The position numbers and the translations under genes are program-made. 57,805 nucleotides of DNA. Origin: an uncultured bacterium (lineage in GTDB: Bacteria; Bacillota; Clostridia; Lachnospirales; Lachnospiraceae). How positions within the stretch are numbered: position 1 is the stretch's first letter; every line of letters begins with the position of its first letter. Positions 35,583 to 44,312 of this stretch are shown one piece after another. The notes below the pieces were generated by a model. It was not told the origin of the DNA. It saw only the letters and a program-made list of their open reading frames with translations, and searched no databases. Location of the stretch: NCBI GenBank assembly GCA_905214955.1, contig CAJMON010000009.1, positions 1 through 57,805 on the forward strand. Direction: 5' to 3'.

Positions 35583-38021
35583 TCAAAATCCCATCAGCAT
35601 TCCAATTCCGTGGATCACAAATGCCGCAATCCAGGCAATGCCGCACTGACTTACCACGGTTTCCACCGCAGCCCTGGTTCCGCCCATCTCTCTGCGCACC
35701 GTAGCAATGGCTGCCACGCAGGGTGTATACAGCATGGTAAATACCAGAAATACAAAGGCTGTAAATGGCGTAAACAGTGTATTCAGTCCTGCCGCACTTC
35801 CGCCTAACAGAACTGTCAGGGTGGAAACCACACTTTCCTTTGCCATAAATCCGGTAATTAAAGCCGTGGACACTCTCCAGTCTCCAAATCCCAGAGGTGC
35901 AAAAATAGGTGCCGCTGCATTTCCGATTATCGCCAACAGACTGTCCTCCGGACTGGATACCAGATTCAGGCCAATGCCGAAATTTTCCAGGAACCATACC
36001 ACAATGGTGGCTAAAAAGATGACCGTAAATGCTTTCTGTGCAAAATCCTTTGCTTTTTCCCAAATCAGCTGGCCAACACTTCTTGCTGCCGGCAGCCGGT
36101 AATTGGGAAGCTCCATGACAAAAGGCACTGGCTCCCCTTTAAATGCCGTCTTTTTCAAAATCAGTGCATACAGAATGCCGCATAAAATGCCAAGCGCATA
36201 CAGGCTTACCATCACCAGCGCCTGCCATTTCCGTGGGAAAAATGCGCTGGTCATCAGGCTGTAAATGGGAAGTTTGGCACTGCAGCTCATAAATGGTGTC
36301 AGCAGAATGGTCATCTTCCGGTCGCGCTCGCTTGACAGAGTTCTGGCAGACATAATTGCCGGTACAGAACATCCAAATCCGATAAGCATGGGCACAAAAC
36401 TCCGGCCTGACAGACCAATTTTCCGCAGAAGCTTGTCCATGACAAAGGCCACTCTGGCCATATAACCGGTATCTTCCAGAATGGAAAGGAAGAAAAACAA
36501 GGTCACAATGGTAGGCAGAAAACTCAGCACGCTTCCCACGCCCTGACAGACGCCGTCTACCACCAGCGAATGTACCGCCGTATTAACTCCAGCCGCTGTC
36601 AGTCCCCGGTCAATCACTGCAATCACACCATCAACCGCCATGGCCATCCAGTCCGACAGAGCAGCACCGATGAAATTGAACGTCATCACAAACACCAGTC
36701 CCACAATTCCGATAAAACAGGGGATCGCAGTGTATTTTCCTGTCAGCACCCGATCAATCGCCACACTTCGTTTATGTTCCCTGCTCTCTGCAGGCTTCAC
36801 CACAGTCCTGGAACACAGCTTTTCAATAAATGAAAAACGCATATTGGCCAGTGCTGCCTCCCGGTCCATGCCGCTTTCCCGTTCCATAACTTCTACCAGC
36901 TGTTCCAGAATTTTCTGCTCATCTTCTGGGATTTTCAGCGCTTCCTGAATCAAATTGTCCTTTTCTACCAGTTTGGTGGCGGTAAAACGCACTGGCAGAT
37001 CTGCTTCTTTTGCAAAAGGCTCTACCAGATGAGCTGCCGCATGGATACAGCGGTGCACCGCTCCCAAAGGATCTCCCGGTGCCGTATTGTCTGGGCAGAA
37101 GTCAATCCGTCCCGGCGCTTCCCGGTGCCTGGCAACATGCATGGCGTGGTCAATCAGCTCATCAATTCCCTCATTTTTTGCCGCAGAAATCGGTACTACC
37201 GGAATCCCCAAAATTTCCTCCAGCTCATTGATCCGCACCGATCCGCCGTTTGCCCGCACCTCATCCATCATATTCAGCGCCAGAACCATGGGAATTCCAA
37301 GTTCCATCAGCTGCATGGTCAGATACAGGTTCCGTTCAATGTTGGATGCGTCTACTATATTAATGATCCCGGTGGGCTTCTCTTTCAGTAGAAAATCCCT
37401 GGTCACAATCTCCTCATTGGAATAGGGCGAAAGGGAATAAATTCCTGGGAGGTCTGTTACCGTTGCCTCCGGATGCCGCCGGATCGTTCCCTCTTTCTTA
37501 TCCACAGTCACCCCTGGAAAATTTCCTACATGCTGATTGGAACCTGTCAGCTGATTAAACAGCGTTGTCTTCCCACAGTTCTGATTTCCTGCCAGGGCAA
37601 AGGTAATACGCTGGCCGTTTGGAATCATCTCCCCGATCTTGTTTTTCCGGTAATCCTTCGCCTTTCCAAGTTCCCCAACTCCCGGATGTGCAATGGGACG
37701 ATAAACATTCTGTTTCCCATGTCCATGCTTTTTCTCTTCCTGTTTTTCTCCTTTCTTTCCATCTTTCTGAATCTCTTCTATCTCCATCTTCTGCGCTTCG
37801 TCCAGACGCAGAGTCAGCTCATATCCCCGCAGTTCAATCTGTACCGGATCCCCCATTGGAGCCACCTTCCGCAGTGTCACCACGGTTCCAGGTGTCAGTC
37901 CCATATCCAGCAGGTGATGGCGCAGCGCTCCCTGTCCGTTTACCTGCAGGATTTTTCCGCTCTGCCCCGTTTTCAGTCCATCCAGAGTCATCATCTTGTA
38001 CCCCTTTCTGCCACTTCTCAT
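35583..38021 (-). CDS. feoB: Ferrous iron transporter, FeoA-FeoB fusion
   Basis: Protein of 812 residues that imports Fe2+ across the inner membrane. An SH3-like FeoA domain is fused at the N-terminus (about 11-85, MTLDGLKTGQSGKI), followed by a charged His-containing linker (86-130). The FeoB G domain follows: G1 GNQNCGKTTLFN (145-156), G3 DLPG (190-193), G4 NMMD (250-253). The Gate membrane region (about 430-812) carries conserved Cys in FGCSVPA and MSCSAKLP. Two starts are possible: ATG 38021 with AGGAG, or ATG 37994 with AAAGGGG just before the FeoA domain. Fused FeoAB is common in Firmicutes. Confidence 0.93.
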   Translation of the reverse strand: MRSGRKGYKMMTLDGLKTGQSGKILQVNGQGALRHHLLDMGLTPGTVVTLRKVAPMGDPVQIELRGYELTLRLDEAQKMEIEEIQKDGKKGEKQEEKKHGHGKQNVYRPIAHPGVGELGKAKDYRKNKIGEMIPNGQRITFALAGNQNCGKTTLFNQLTGSNQHVGNFPGVTVDKKEGTIRRHPEATVTDLPGIYSLSPYSNEEIVTRDFLLKEKPTGIINIVDASNIERNLYLTMQLMELGIPMVLALNMMDEVRANGGSVRINELEEILGIPVVPISAAKNEGIDELIDHAMHVARHREAPGRIDFCPDNTAPGDPLGAVHRCIHAAAHLVEPFAKEADLPVRFTATKLVEKDNLIQEALKIPEDEQKILEQLVEVMERESGMDREAALANMRFSFIEKLCSRTVVKPAESREHKRSVAIDRVLTGKYTAIPCFIGIVGLVFVMTFNFIGAALSDWMAMAVDGVIAVIDRGLTAAGVNTAVHSLVVDGVCQGVGSVLSFLPTIVTLFFFLSILEDTGYMARVAFVMDKLLRKIGLSGRSFVPMLIGFGCSVPAIMSARTLSSERDRKMTILLTPFMSCSAKLPIYSLMTSAFFPRKWQALVMVSLYALGILCGILYALILKKTAFKGEPVPFVMELPNYRLPAARSVGQLIWEKAKDFAQKAFTVIFLATIVVWFLENFGIGLNLVSSPEDSLLAIIGNAAAPIFAPLGFGDWRVSTALITGFMAKESVVSTLTVLLGGSAAGLNTLFTPFTAFVFLVFTMLYTPCVAAIATVRREMGGTRAAVETVVSQCGIAWIAAFVIHGIGMLMGF

Positions 38022-38174
38022 TCGTAAATCACTCCTGACAAACCGTGCTTCCGTACCGGATTTTTATAGTCAAAGCAGACTTTCACAATCCATTTTGCTG
38101 CTTATCGCTTCGCGCAATGAAAGCATGGGACTTGCTTGGTTTCATCAAATGAGAATTTTTATCATTAGCCTTCT

Positions 38175-38900
38175 CTATCTTATACGATATTGTCTCTTTT
38201 GAACAGACCTTATCGCAAAGATTTTACAGAAAACTACTGCTGCTGCGGTACTCACTCCTGTAGCTGCTATCACCGGTCCCACCACCGCCGCAGGATTCAC
38301 ACTTCCGTACTGGCTCCGGTACGCAAGAATGTTCACAGGTATCAGCTGCAGAGACGAAATATTGATAATCAGAAACGTACACATCTCGTTGCTGGCTGTC
38401 CCTCTTGGCATCGCCCTTCCGCGTTTCTCTCTTCTGCTGTTCTTTTGCTTCATCCTGTTTTCCTTGCTCCTGTTTCCATATCTGTCTGTTTCCCTGTTCT
38501 CTCCTCTGATCCGGTCTTCCCTGTTTCTCCGCTCCTCCTCCAGCTCTTCCAGCGCTTCCATAGCTTTCAGTCCCGCGGGTGTGGCCGCCCATCCAAGCCC
38601 CAGAAAATTCGCCAGAAAATTTGTGGAAATCCACTCCAGTGCCGGATGCCCCTCTGGAACATCCGGGAACAAAAAACGCACCAGCGGACGGATCTTTCTT
38701 TCCATCACATCCATCAGGCCGCCTTCCCTGGCAATCTCCATCATTCCCATCCATAGTGCCATTACACCAGTCATGATAACACACAGGCCCACCGCCTCCT
38801 TTGCTGACCCCAGAAGCGCATCCGTCACCTCCTGCATTTTTCCGCACAGCGCCCCATACACAATTCCTGTAAGCAGCATACCGCCCCACAGATAATCCAT
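38175..38900 (-). CDS. spmA: Spore maturation protein A-like (nucleoside recognition domain)
   Basis: Membrane protein of 241 residues matching SpmA: the motifs SAKEAVGLCVIMTGVMALWMG and FLANFLGLGWAATPAG, and after a gap MCTFLIINISSLQLIP and QYGSVNPAAVVGP. SpmA with SpmB is needed for spore core dehydration in Bacillus. Compared with the roughly 196-residue Bacillus protein this one has an extra, highly charged stretch at about 119-168, rich in Arg, Glu, Asn and Lys. The usual downstream spmB is absent: the next gene is feoB. The start has AGGAGAGGGAG upstream. Confidence 0.85.
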   Translation of the reverse strand: MDYLWGGMLLTGIVYGALCGKMQEVTDALLGSAKEAVGLCVIMTGVMALWMGMMEIAREGGLMDVMERKIRPLVRFLFPDVPEGHPALEWISTNFLANFLGLGWAATPAGLKAMEALEELEEERRNREDRIRGENRETDRYGNRSKENRMKQKNSRREKRGRAMPRGTASNEMCTFLIINISSLQLIPVNILAYRSQYGSVNPAAVVGPVIAATGVSTAAAVVFCKIFAIRSVQKRQYRIR

Positions 38901-39073
38901 TGTTTTTCTCCCTCTCCTGCCCCTTGGTAAATTCCGCCAAAAGCAGTTTCCACTCCAGACACTCTATGCAGAATTTATCCAGAAAATCTCCAAAAAGGTA
39001 AAAATTTTTCTAATTCCTGTAAAGAAAATCCGTTCCGGTTTCTCTCAGATCCCCTTATACTATTCTCATATAC

Positions 39074-39343
39074 AGATGCCAGGGTCAAAAGCCTGAAACC
39101 ACGATGTGCTCGCACAGGAGTGGTTTTATGGCTTAGTGACCCGCCCCGATATGGTGCAGAACATCCAGTGGATGTTCGTTTTGCACCGACCGAAGCGGAG
39201 CGTAGACATAAAAGTGGAGCGTCAGCTTCACGATATGCGAATATTGGGCAGGGTGCTGTGTGCCAGTGGCACACGTTTAGCACCGACCGAAGTGGCAACG
39301 GAGATGTGGAAGTACGAAGTACGGAACAATCCGTAAGGCATCT
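39074..39343 (-). repeat. Cloverleaf repeat copy R2 (long, two-module form)
   Basis: Long copy of the dispersed repeat, 270 bp, in opposite orientation to R1. It is bounded by AGATGCC / GGCATCT. Reading the minus strand from 39343 it has hairpin 1, then hairpin 3 (39252-39284, stem GTGTGCC/GGCACAC), a middle segment shared with R3 (ATATCGTGAAGCTGAC), a second hairpin 3 (39153-39187, stem AACATCC/GGATGTT with the same AAACG bulge and ACT loop), and the terminal segment shared with R4 (CTCCTGTGCGAGCACA). It fills most of the gap ahead of the third importer operon. A possible -10 TATACT lies just before it at 39056-39061. Confidence 0.82.
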
Positions 39344-39436
39344 TTCGACCCCAATATCATATACAACGTACAACGAATTTAGAGCGCGTTTGAAAAATGC
39401 TCTAGAGAAAAAAATTCAAAACTTGGAGGGATTGTT

Positions 39437-40687
39437 ATGAAAAAGAAACTTGCTCTTTTACTGACTGCTGCTCTGGCAGCCGGAACCCTTGTCATCCCAG
39501 CATCTGCAGATGAAGCAAAAACACTCACCATGTGGACCATCGCTACTGAGGGTGACGCAAACTATCAGGCCTATCAAAATGCTATCGCAGATTATGAAGA
39601 GGAACATCCCGATGTAACCATCGAAATGGAATCCTTCGAAAATGAATCTTACAAAACCAAAATCAAAGCAGCCGTTGCTGCAAATGAGCTTCCGGACATC
39701 TATTTCACCTGGGGCGGCGGTTTCTCCTCAGCCTTTGTAGAAGCAGGAAAATCCATGGAACTGGACTCTTACTACGATGCTTACAGAGATGATCTTCCGG
39801 AAAGTACCTTGAAATATGCTACCTATGACGGAAAACTTTACGGCGTGCCTTATGTCGTATCCATTTCCGGTATCTTCTACAACAAAGCCATGTTTGAACA
39901 GTATGGACTTACCGAGCCCCAGACCTGGGATGAACTGATTCAGGTATGCCAGACCTTCATCGACAACGGCATCACTCCTTTTGGTGTCAGCGTAAAAGAA
40001 GCCTGGGTAATGGCCATGTTCAATGACGCTCTGACTCTGAAATGCGTCGGAGATGAAAAAATCAACACCGCATTCACCAGAGGCGGCCAGTCTTACTTGG
40101 ATGATTCCTTTGTCGATGCCGCAAATAAGCTTCAGGAACTAATCTCCATGGGTGCTTTCAGTGAAAGTGCTACCGGTCTTTCCAATGATGAAGCTGTGGC
40201 TTCCTTTACAAACGGAACAGTTCCCATGTTCGTCACCGGCGCATGGATGGATTCCTCCATCACCAATGACGCTGAAAATCCGGATAATTTCGGCTTCATG
40301 CCATTCCCGGTATGCAGTGACAATGCAGCTTTGACTGATTCCATGGGCGGTTCTGCTGATATCCTGATGGTAAATCCATCCACCGAAGATCCTGATCTTG
40401 CAGGCACTGCTGCTTTTGATATTGCTAAACTGGTTTCCAAATACGGATACATGTCCGGCGCCGGAATCGCCGCATGGAAAGTTGATTATGATGTTGAAAA
40501 TCAGAGTTCCGTATCCAAAACCATGAGCGACTGCATTAACAATTCCACTTCTCTGACCATCTGGTCCGGAAGCCTGATGGAAGCAGAAGATTATACAGAA
40601 TACCAGTCTCTGCTCCAGCAGTTCTTTATCGGCGATCTTACTGCTTCCGACTTTGTTGAAGCCATGGATGCACAGCTGAACCAGTAA
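39437..40687 (+). CDS. Sugar ABC transporter substrate-binding protein
   Basis: Extracellular solute-binding protein of 416 residues. The signal peptide (about 1-24) ends Ser-Ala-Asp with an ASA cleavage site and has no lipobox cysteine. The mature part starts TLTMWTIATEGDANYQAYQ, typical of family 1 (CUT1). The ribosome site is TTGGAGGG. It leads an operon of binding protein, two permeases, sensor kinase and response regulator, so the importer is probably induced by its own substrate through the kinase. The substrate is probably an oligosaccharide but cannot be named. A 270-bp structured repeat lies directly upstream. Confidence 0.92.
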   Translation: MKKKLALLLTAALAAGTLVIPASADEAKTLTMWTIATEGDANYQAYQNAIADYEEEHPDVTIEMESFENESYKTKIKAAVAANELPDIYFTWGGGFSSAFVEAGKSMELDSYYDAYRDDLPESTLKYATYDGKLYGVPYVVSISGIFYNKAMFEQYGLTEPQTWDELIQVCQTFIDNGITPFGVSVKEAWVMAMFNDALTLKCVGDEKINTAFTRGGQSYLDDSFVDAANKLQELISMGAFSESATGLSNDEAVASFTNGTVPMFVTGAWMDSSITNDAENPDNFGFMPFPVCSDNAALTDSMGGSADILMVNPSTEDPDLAGTAAFDIAKLVSKYGYMSGAGIAAWKVDYDVENQSSVSKTMSDCINNSTSLTIWSGSLMEAEDYTEYQSLLQQFFIGDLTASDFVEAMDAQLNQ

Positions 40688-40695
40688 ATTTTTCT

Positions 40696-40730
40696 GCAGC
40701 CGGAACCCTGTTTTCCGGCTGCATTTTTTT
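40696..40730 (+). terminator. Attenuator hairpin after binding-protein gene
   Basis: GCAGCCGGAA / TTCCGGCTGC (10-bp stem, 7-base loop) followed by ATTTTTTT, 9 bases after the binding-protein stop and ahead of the permeases. The strongest of the three such hairpins in the window. Confidence 0.82.
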
Positions 40731-40764
40731 ACACTATCCACTACATCTTCCGGGAGGTTCTATT

Positions 40765-41646
40765 TTGGAAAAAGTCAGAAAAAATAAACTTGCTATTTTT
40801 GTTTTCCTTCTGCCCGCCTTTCTTCTTTTTGCATGTATCATTGTACTTCCTATTTTCTTTTCAGGATATTACAGCCTGTTGGACTGGGACGGCATTACAA
40901 AAGGAGTCTTTGTCGGACTGGACAACTACGTTACGCTCTTTACAAAGCCGACCATTGGTTTTACCAAATCCATCTGGAACATGCTCTTCCTTGCCTTTGG
41001 CGCCATCTGCCTGCAGCTTCCATTTGCACTTCTGCTGGCTTTATGGCTTTCCAGAGGCATCCGTGGAGAACGTTTTTTCGTAACCGTTTTCTTTATTCCT
41101 GTCCTGATGTCTACCACCGTCATCGGACAGCTGTGGCTGAAAATGTATAACCCCGATTATGGCATTGTAAATTCTGTGCTGCGCATGATGGGGCTGGATT
41201 CTCTCTGCCATACCTGGCTTGGTGAAAAAGGGACCGTCATGCTTGCAGTTTTCATTCCCATGATCTGGCAGTATGTCGGATATCATATGCTTCTGATGTA
41301 TGCCGGTCTGAAATCCATCAGTCCGGAGCTCCGGGAAGCCGCCTGCATTGATGGTGCTTCCTATCCCCAGACCTGCATTTACATTCTGATTCCCCTGTTA
41401 AAACCGGTTCTCAGAATGTGTCTGATTTTTGCTGTCACCGGTGCATTTAAATCTTTCGACTTAATTTACGTTCTTACCAACGGAGGACCTGCCCACGCCA
41501 GTGAAGTTCCTGGAACATTGATGTTTACCAACATCTTCCTGAAAAATAAATACGGCCTTGGAAGTTCCATTGCCATGTTTATTATTTTCCTGTGTTTCCT
41601 GGCCGCAATTCTTCTGAAAAAATGTATTCGAGTGGAGGGCGACTGA
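40765..41646 (+). CDS. Sugar ABC transporter permease (MalF type)
   Basis: CUT1 permease of 293 residues with six spans. The start is TTG at 40765, set by GGGAGG 8 bases upstream; no ATG fits. The EAA loop is at about 188-205 (ELREAACIDGASY). Its TGA stop overlaps the ATG of the next permease (TGATG), indicating translational coupling. It follows the hairpin after the binding-protein gene. It forms the importer channel with the next protein. Confidence 0.9.
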   Translation: MEKVRKNKLAIFVFLLPAFLLFACIIVLPIFFSGYYSLLDWDGITKGVFVGLDNYVTLFTKPTIGFTKSIWNMLFLAFGAICLQLPFALLLALWLSRGIRGERFFVTVFFIPVLMSTTVIGQLWLKMYNPDYGIVNSVLRMMGLDSLCHTWLGEKGTVMLAVFIPMIWQYVGYHMLLMYAGLKSISPELREAACIDGASYPQTCIYILIPLLKPVLRMCLIFAVTGAFKSFDLIYVLTNGGPAHASEVPGTLMFTNIFLKNKYGLGSSIAMFIIFLCFLAAILLKKCIRVEGD

Positions 41647-42485
41647 TGATGAAAACAAAAACGATCCGTCCAGGCAGAATTTTTTCCGGGATTGTTCTGG
41701 TATTCTGGACTATTGTAAGCATTTTCCCATTATATTGGATGTTTATCTTTTCTCTGAAAAATAATGATGAAATTTACTCCGGAAACCCTCTTGCTCTTCC
41801 GCAGAACTGGGTCTGGAGCAATTACACCGATGCCCTGTCCAAAGGACATATGGCACGGTATTTTTTCAACAGTATTCTGGTAACCGGCGTCACGATTCTT
41901 CTCACCATCGTCATCGCCCTGACAGCTTCCTACGCTGTATCCAGGCTCCTGTTTAAAGGCCGGAAACTGATCAATGACTTTTTCATGCTGGGACTGACGA
42001 TTCCCATTCATGCAGTGCTGCTCCCGGTATTTTTGATTCTTCGTTCTTTCCATATGCTGAATACGTTTGCTTCCCTGTTTCTTCCCTATGCTTCTTTTGC
42101 GCTGGCCATGGCCATTATGATCTGCAACAGTTTTATGGGAAATATCCCGGAAGAACTGGAGGAAGCTGCCTGCATTGACGGCTGTGGAACCTTTGGTATT
42201 TTTTTCCGCATCATCGTTCCTCTGATGAAACCGGCGCTGTCTACCATCGCCATTTTTACTTTTCTCCAGGCATGGAATGAGCTGATGTTTGCAACCGTTT
42301 TTGTCAGCGATTCCGCCCATCGTACTCTTACCGTAGGCATCCAGAGCCTTTCCGGCACCTACAGCACCAACTGGGGACCCATTGGTGCCGCACTGGTGAT
42401 TGCCACATTCCCCACACTTGTGATATACTTATTCATGAGTAAAAAAGTACAGGAAAGTCTCACTGCCGGAGCAGTCAAAGGGTGA
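41646..42485 (+). CDS. Sugar ABC transporter permease (MalG type)
   Basis: CUT1 permease of 279 residues. The frame is open further 5', but GGAGGG just before 41646 and the TGATG overlap with the previous stop set the start at ATG 41646 (a second ATG follows at once). Six spans, EAA loop at about 170-188 (EELEEAACIDGCG), and the C-terminus SLTAGAVKG typical of MalG-type proteins. The next gene, a sensor kinase, begins 29 bases later in the same direction. Confidence 0.9.
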   Translation: MMKTKTIRPGRIFSGIVLVFWTIVSIFPLYWMFIFSLKNNDEIYSGNPLALPQNWVWSNYTDALSKGHMARYFFNSILVTGVTILLTIVIALTASYAVSRLLFKGRKLINDFFMLGLTIPIHAVLLPVFLILRSFHMLNTFASLFLPYASFALAMAIMICNSFMGNIPEELEEAACIDGCGTFGIFFRIIVPLMKPALSTIAIFTFLQAWNELMFATVFVSDSAHRTLTVGIQSLSGTYSTNWGPIGAALVIATFPTLVIYLFMSKKVQESLTAGAVKG

Positions 42486-42514
42486 GCTGCCTGTCCATTC
42501 CTTAGGGGGGACTT

Positions 42515-44299
42515 ATGAAATCTTCACTCTTTCAAAAAATAAATAACCGTCTCTTTTCCGGCCGGCTGAACCACCAGATCAATGTGCTGTTCATTACCCT
42601 GATTCTGTGCTGTACCGCAGTTCCTCTTGGTATTTTCTGGTTTTCTGCCGGAAAAGGCATGAAAAAATATACGATGGCCGCCAGCGAAGACGTTCTTGTC
42701 TCTGTTGGCGGTGTCCTTAACAGTAGTTTCGAAACCGTCAGCACCCTGAGTAAAAACATCTTGTTTTCTGATGAAGTCCGCAAATATCTCAATGCACCCC
42801 AGAAAACCTCTCCGGCAGATTCTTTTCAAGCCATTCAGAAAATCTATTCCGCAAACATTCAGTTTGTAAATGTCAGTTCCCTTTACATTTTCCGGAAAGA
42901 CGGAAATTATATTAACATCTCTGCTGACGGCACGTATCCTGTTGTAAATCAGGAGCTTCTTTCCGATCCGGAATGGAAACAGGACATTGCTGTAAAAACC
43001 GGCGCTTATTCCATCCAGCTTAATGGAAACGGTCTTTTTTCTCTTTCCTCCGGTCAGCCTCTTCTTACCTTTATCCGTGTAATCAACGATTTAGAAACCC
43101 AGCAGGAAATTGGCGTTATGGCCATCAATTTCACGGCTTCTTACTTAAAAACCACTCTCCGTGATTTTCTTTCTCCGGATAAAGGTGCGGCCGTAATCAC
43201 CAGTACCGGCGATCTGCTCTGTGGAGATGAAAATGCCCTGGAGGCCCTTACGATCTGCCAGACTTCCAAATCATCTGCCCGTTCTGCTTCGGAAGCAGGT
43301 GCTTTCCATTACACAAAAGGAAATCTTCTGGTAAGCGGATATCAGATTCCAGATATGCCCCTGACGATCCTCCGGTACGAAAAAATGTCTTACGCCAGTT
43401 ACATTGCCGGTTCTCACTTTCTGCTGCTGTTTTTAATGTTTCTTCTTACCCTTCTTTGCTTTTTCATCATTCACGGATTTCTCACCTTCCGCTTTACCAG
43501 ACCTCTGGAAAAACTGGTAGAATCCATGAAAAAAGTAGAGACCGGCTGGCTGCACCGTGTCAGTGTGGACTGCAGCATCACAGAAATCCAGAATTTAAAA
43601 GACAGTTACAATCAGATGCTGGTTCAGGTCAATCATTTAATCGAACAGCTGGTAGAACAGGAAAAAGCTGCCCAGCAGGCCAAATTGGAGGTCATCCTGG
43701 AGCAGATGAACCCCCACTTCCTTTACAATACTCTGGAAACCATCGGTTACATGGCTTTCGAAAGCCCAAGAGAAGAAATCTACGATGCTGTGGAATGCCT
43801 TGGGGAATTTTACCGTTCTTTCCTAAACAGCGGAAACGACAAAGTTCCTTTGAAAAAAGAGCTGGAAACCATTCAGGATTACCTGAAGATCCAGAAATTC
43901 CGCTATGGTGAAATTCTGGAAGACCACTATGACATTGAAAAAGACTGCGAACCTTACCTAGTCCCCAAACTGATCTTTCAGCCACTGGTGGAAAATTCTC
44001 TTTACCACGGCATCCGCCCAAAAGGAGAAAAAGGCGAAATTCTTGTCTCCGCCCACCTGAAGGATCAGAAGCTCTGCTTTTCCGTATATGACACCGGAAT
44101 TGGAATGTCTCCAGAAAAGCTGGAACAGGTACTTTCTTCCAGTCCCACTGGTTTCGGACTGAAAAAAACTCTGGAACGTCTTCAGTATCTGTACGGCGAA
44201 AAAGATTGTTACCAGATCGAAAGCCAGGAAGGTTCTTTCTGCCGGATTACGCTATATCTTCCGTTGGAAAAATCTCTGCCTGAGCAAAGTTTCCTGTGA
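42515..44299 (+). CDS. Sensor histidine kinase, YesM type
   Basis: Membrane kinase of 594 residues in the LytS/YesM class. Spans lie at about 22-44 and 300-322, enclosing an extracellular sensor domain of about 255 residues (dCACHE-like) that may bind a sugar or the loaded binding protein. A HAMP domain (about 323-375), a short coiled coil, the His_kinase motif with phospho-accepting His401 in QMNPHFLYN, and an ATPase domain with LVENSLYHG and DTGIGM follow. It starts at ATG 42515 after AGGGGGG. It sits between the permease and response-regulator genes of the importer operon, so it very likely controls importer expression. Confidence 0.92.
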   Translation: MKSSLFQKINNRLFSGRLNHQINVLFITLILCCTAVPLGIFWFSAGKGMKKYTMAASEDVLVSVGGVLNSSFETVSTLSKNILFSDEVRKYLNAPQKTSPADSFQAIQKIYSANIQFVNVSSLYIFRKDGNYINISADGTYPVVNQELLSDPEWKQDIAVKTGAYSIQLNGNGLFSLSSGQPLLTFIRVINDLETQQEIGVMAINFTASYLKTTLRDFLSPDKGAAVITSTGDLLCGDENALEALTICQTSKSSARSASEAGAFHYTKGNLLVSGYQIPDMPLTILRYEKMSYASYIAGSHFLLLFLMFLLTLLCFFIIHGFLTFRFTRPLEKLVESMKKVETGWLHRVSVDCSITEIQNLKDSYNQMLVQVNHLIEQLVEQEKAAQQAKLEVILEQMNPHFLYNTLETIGYMAFESPREEIYDAVECLGEFYRSFLNSGNDKVPLKKELETIQDYLKIQKFRYGEILEDHYDIEKDCEPYLVPKLIFQPLVENSLYHGIRPKGEKGEILVSAHLKDQKLCFSVYDTGIGMSPEKLEQVLSSSPTGFGLKKTLERLQYLYGEKDCYQIESQEGSFCRITLYLPLEKSLPEQSFL

Positions 44300-44312
44300 A
44301 AGGATGAAAACC

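Noticed and set aside
39074..39343. Reading repeat R2 as an insertion sequence or group II intron piece
   Set aside because: No transposase or reverse transcriptase frame, no clear target duplication, and strong internal pairing with covariation point to a structured non-coding element.
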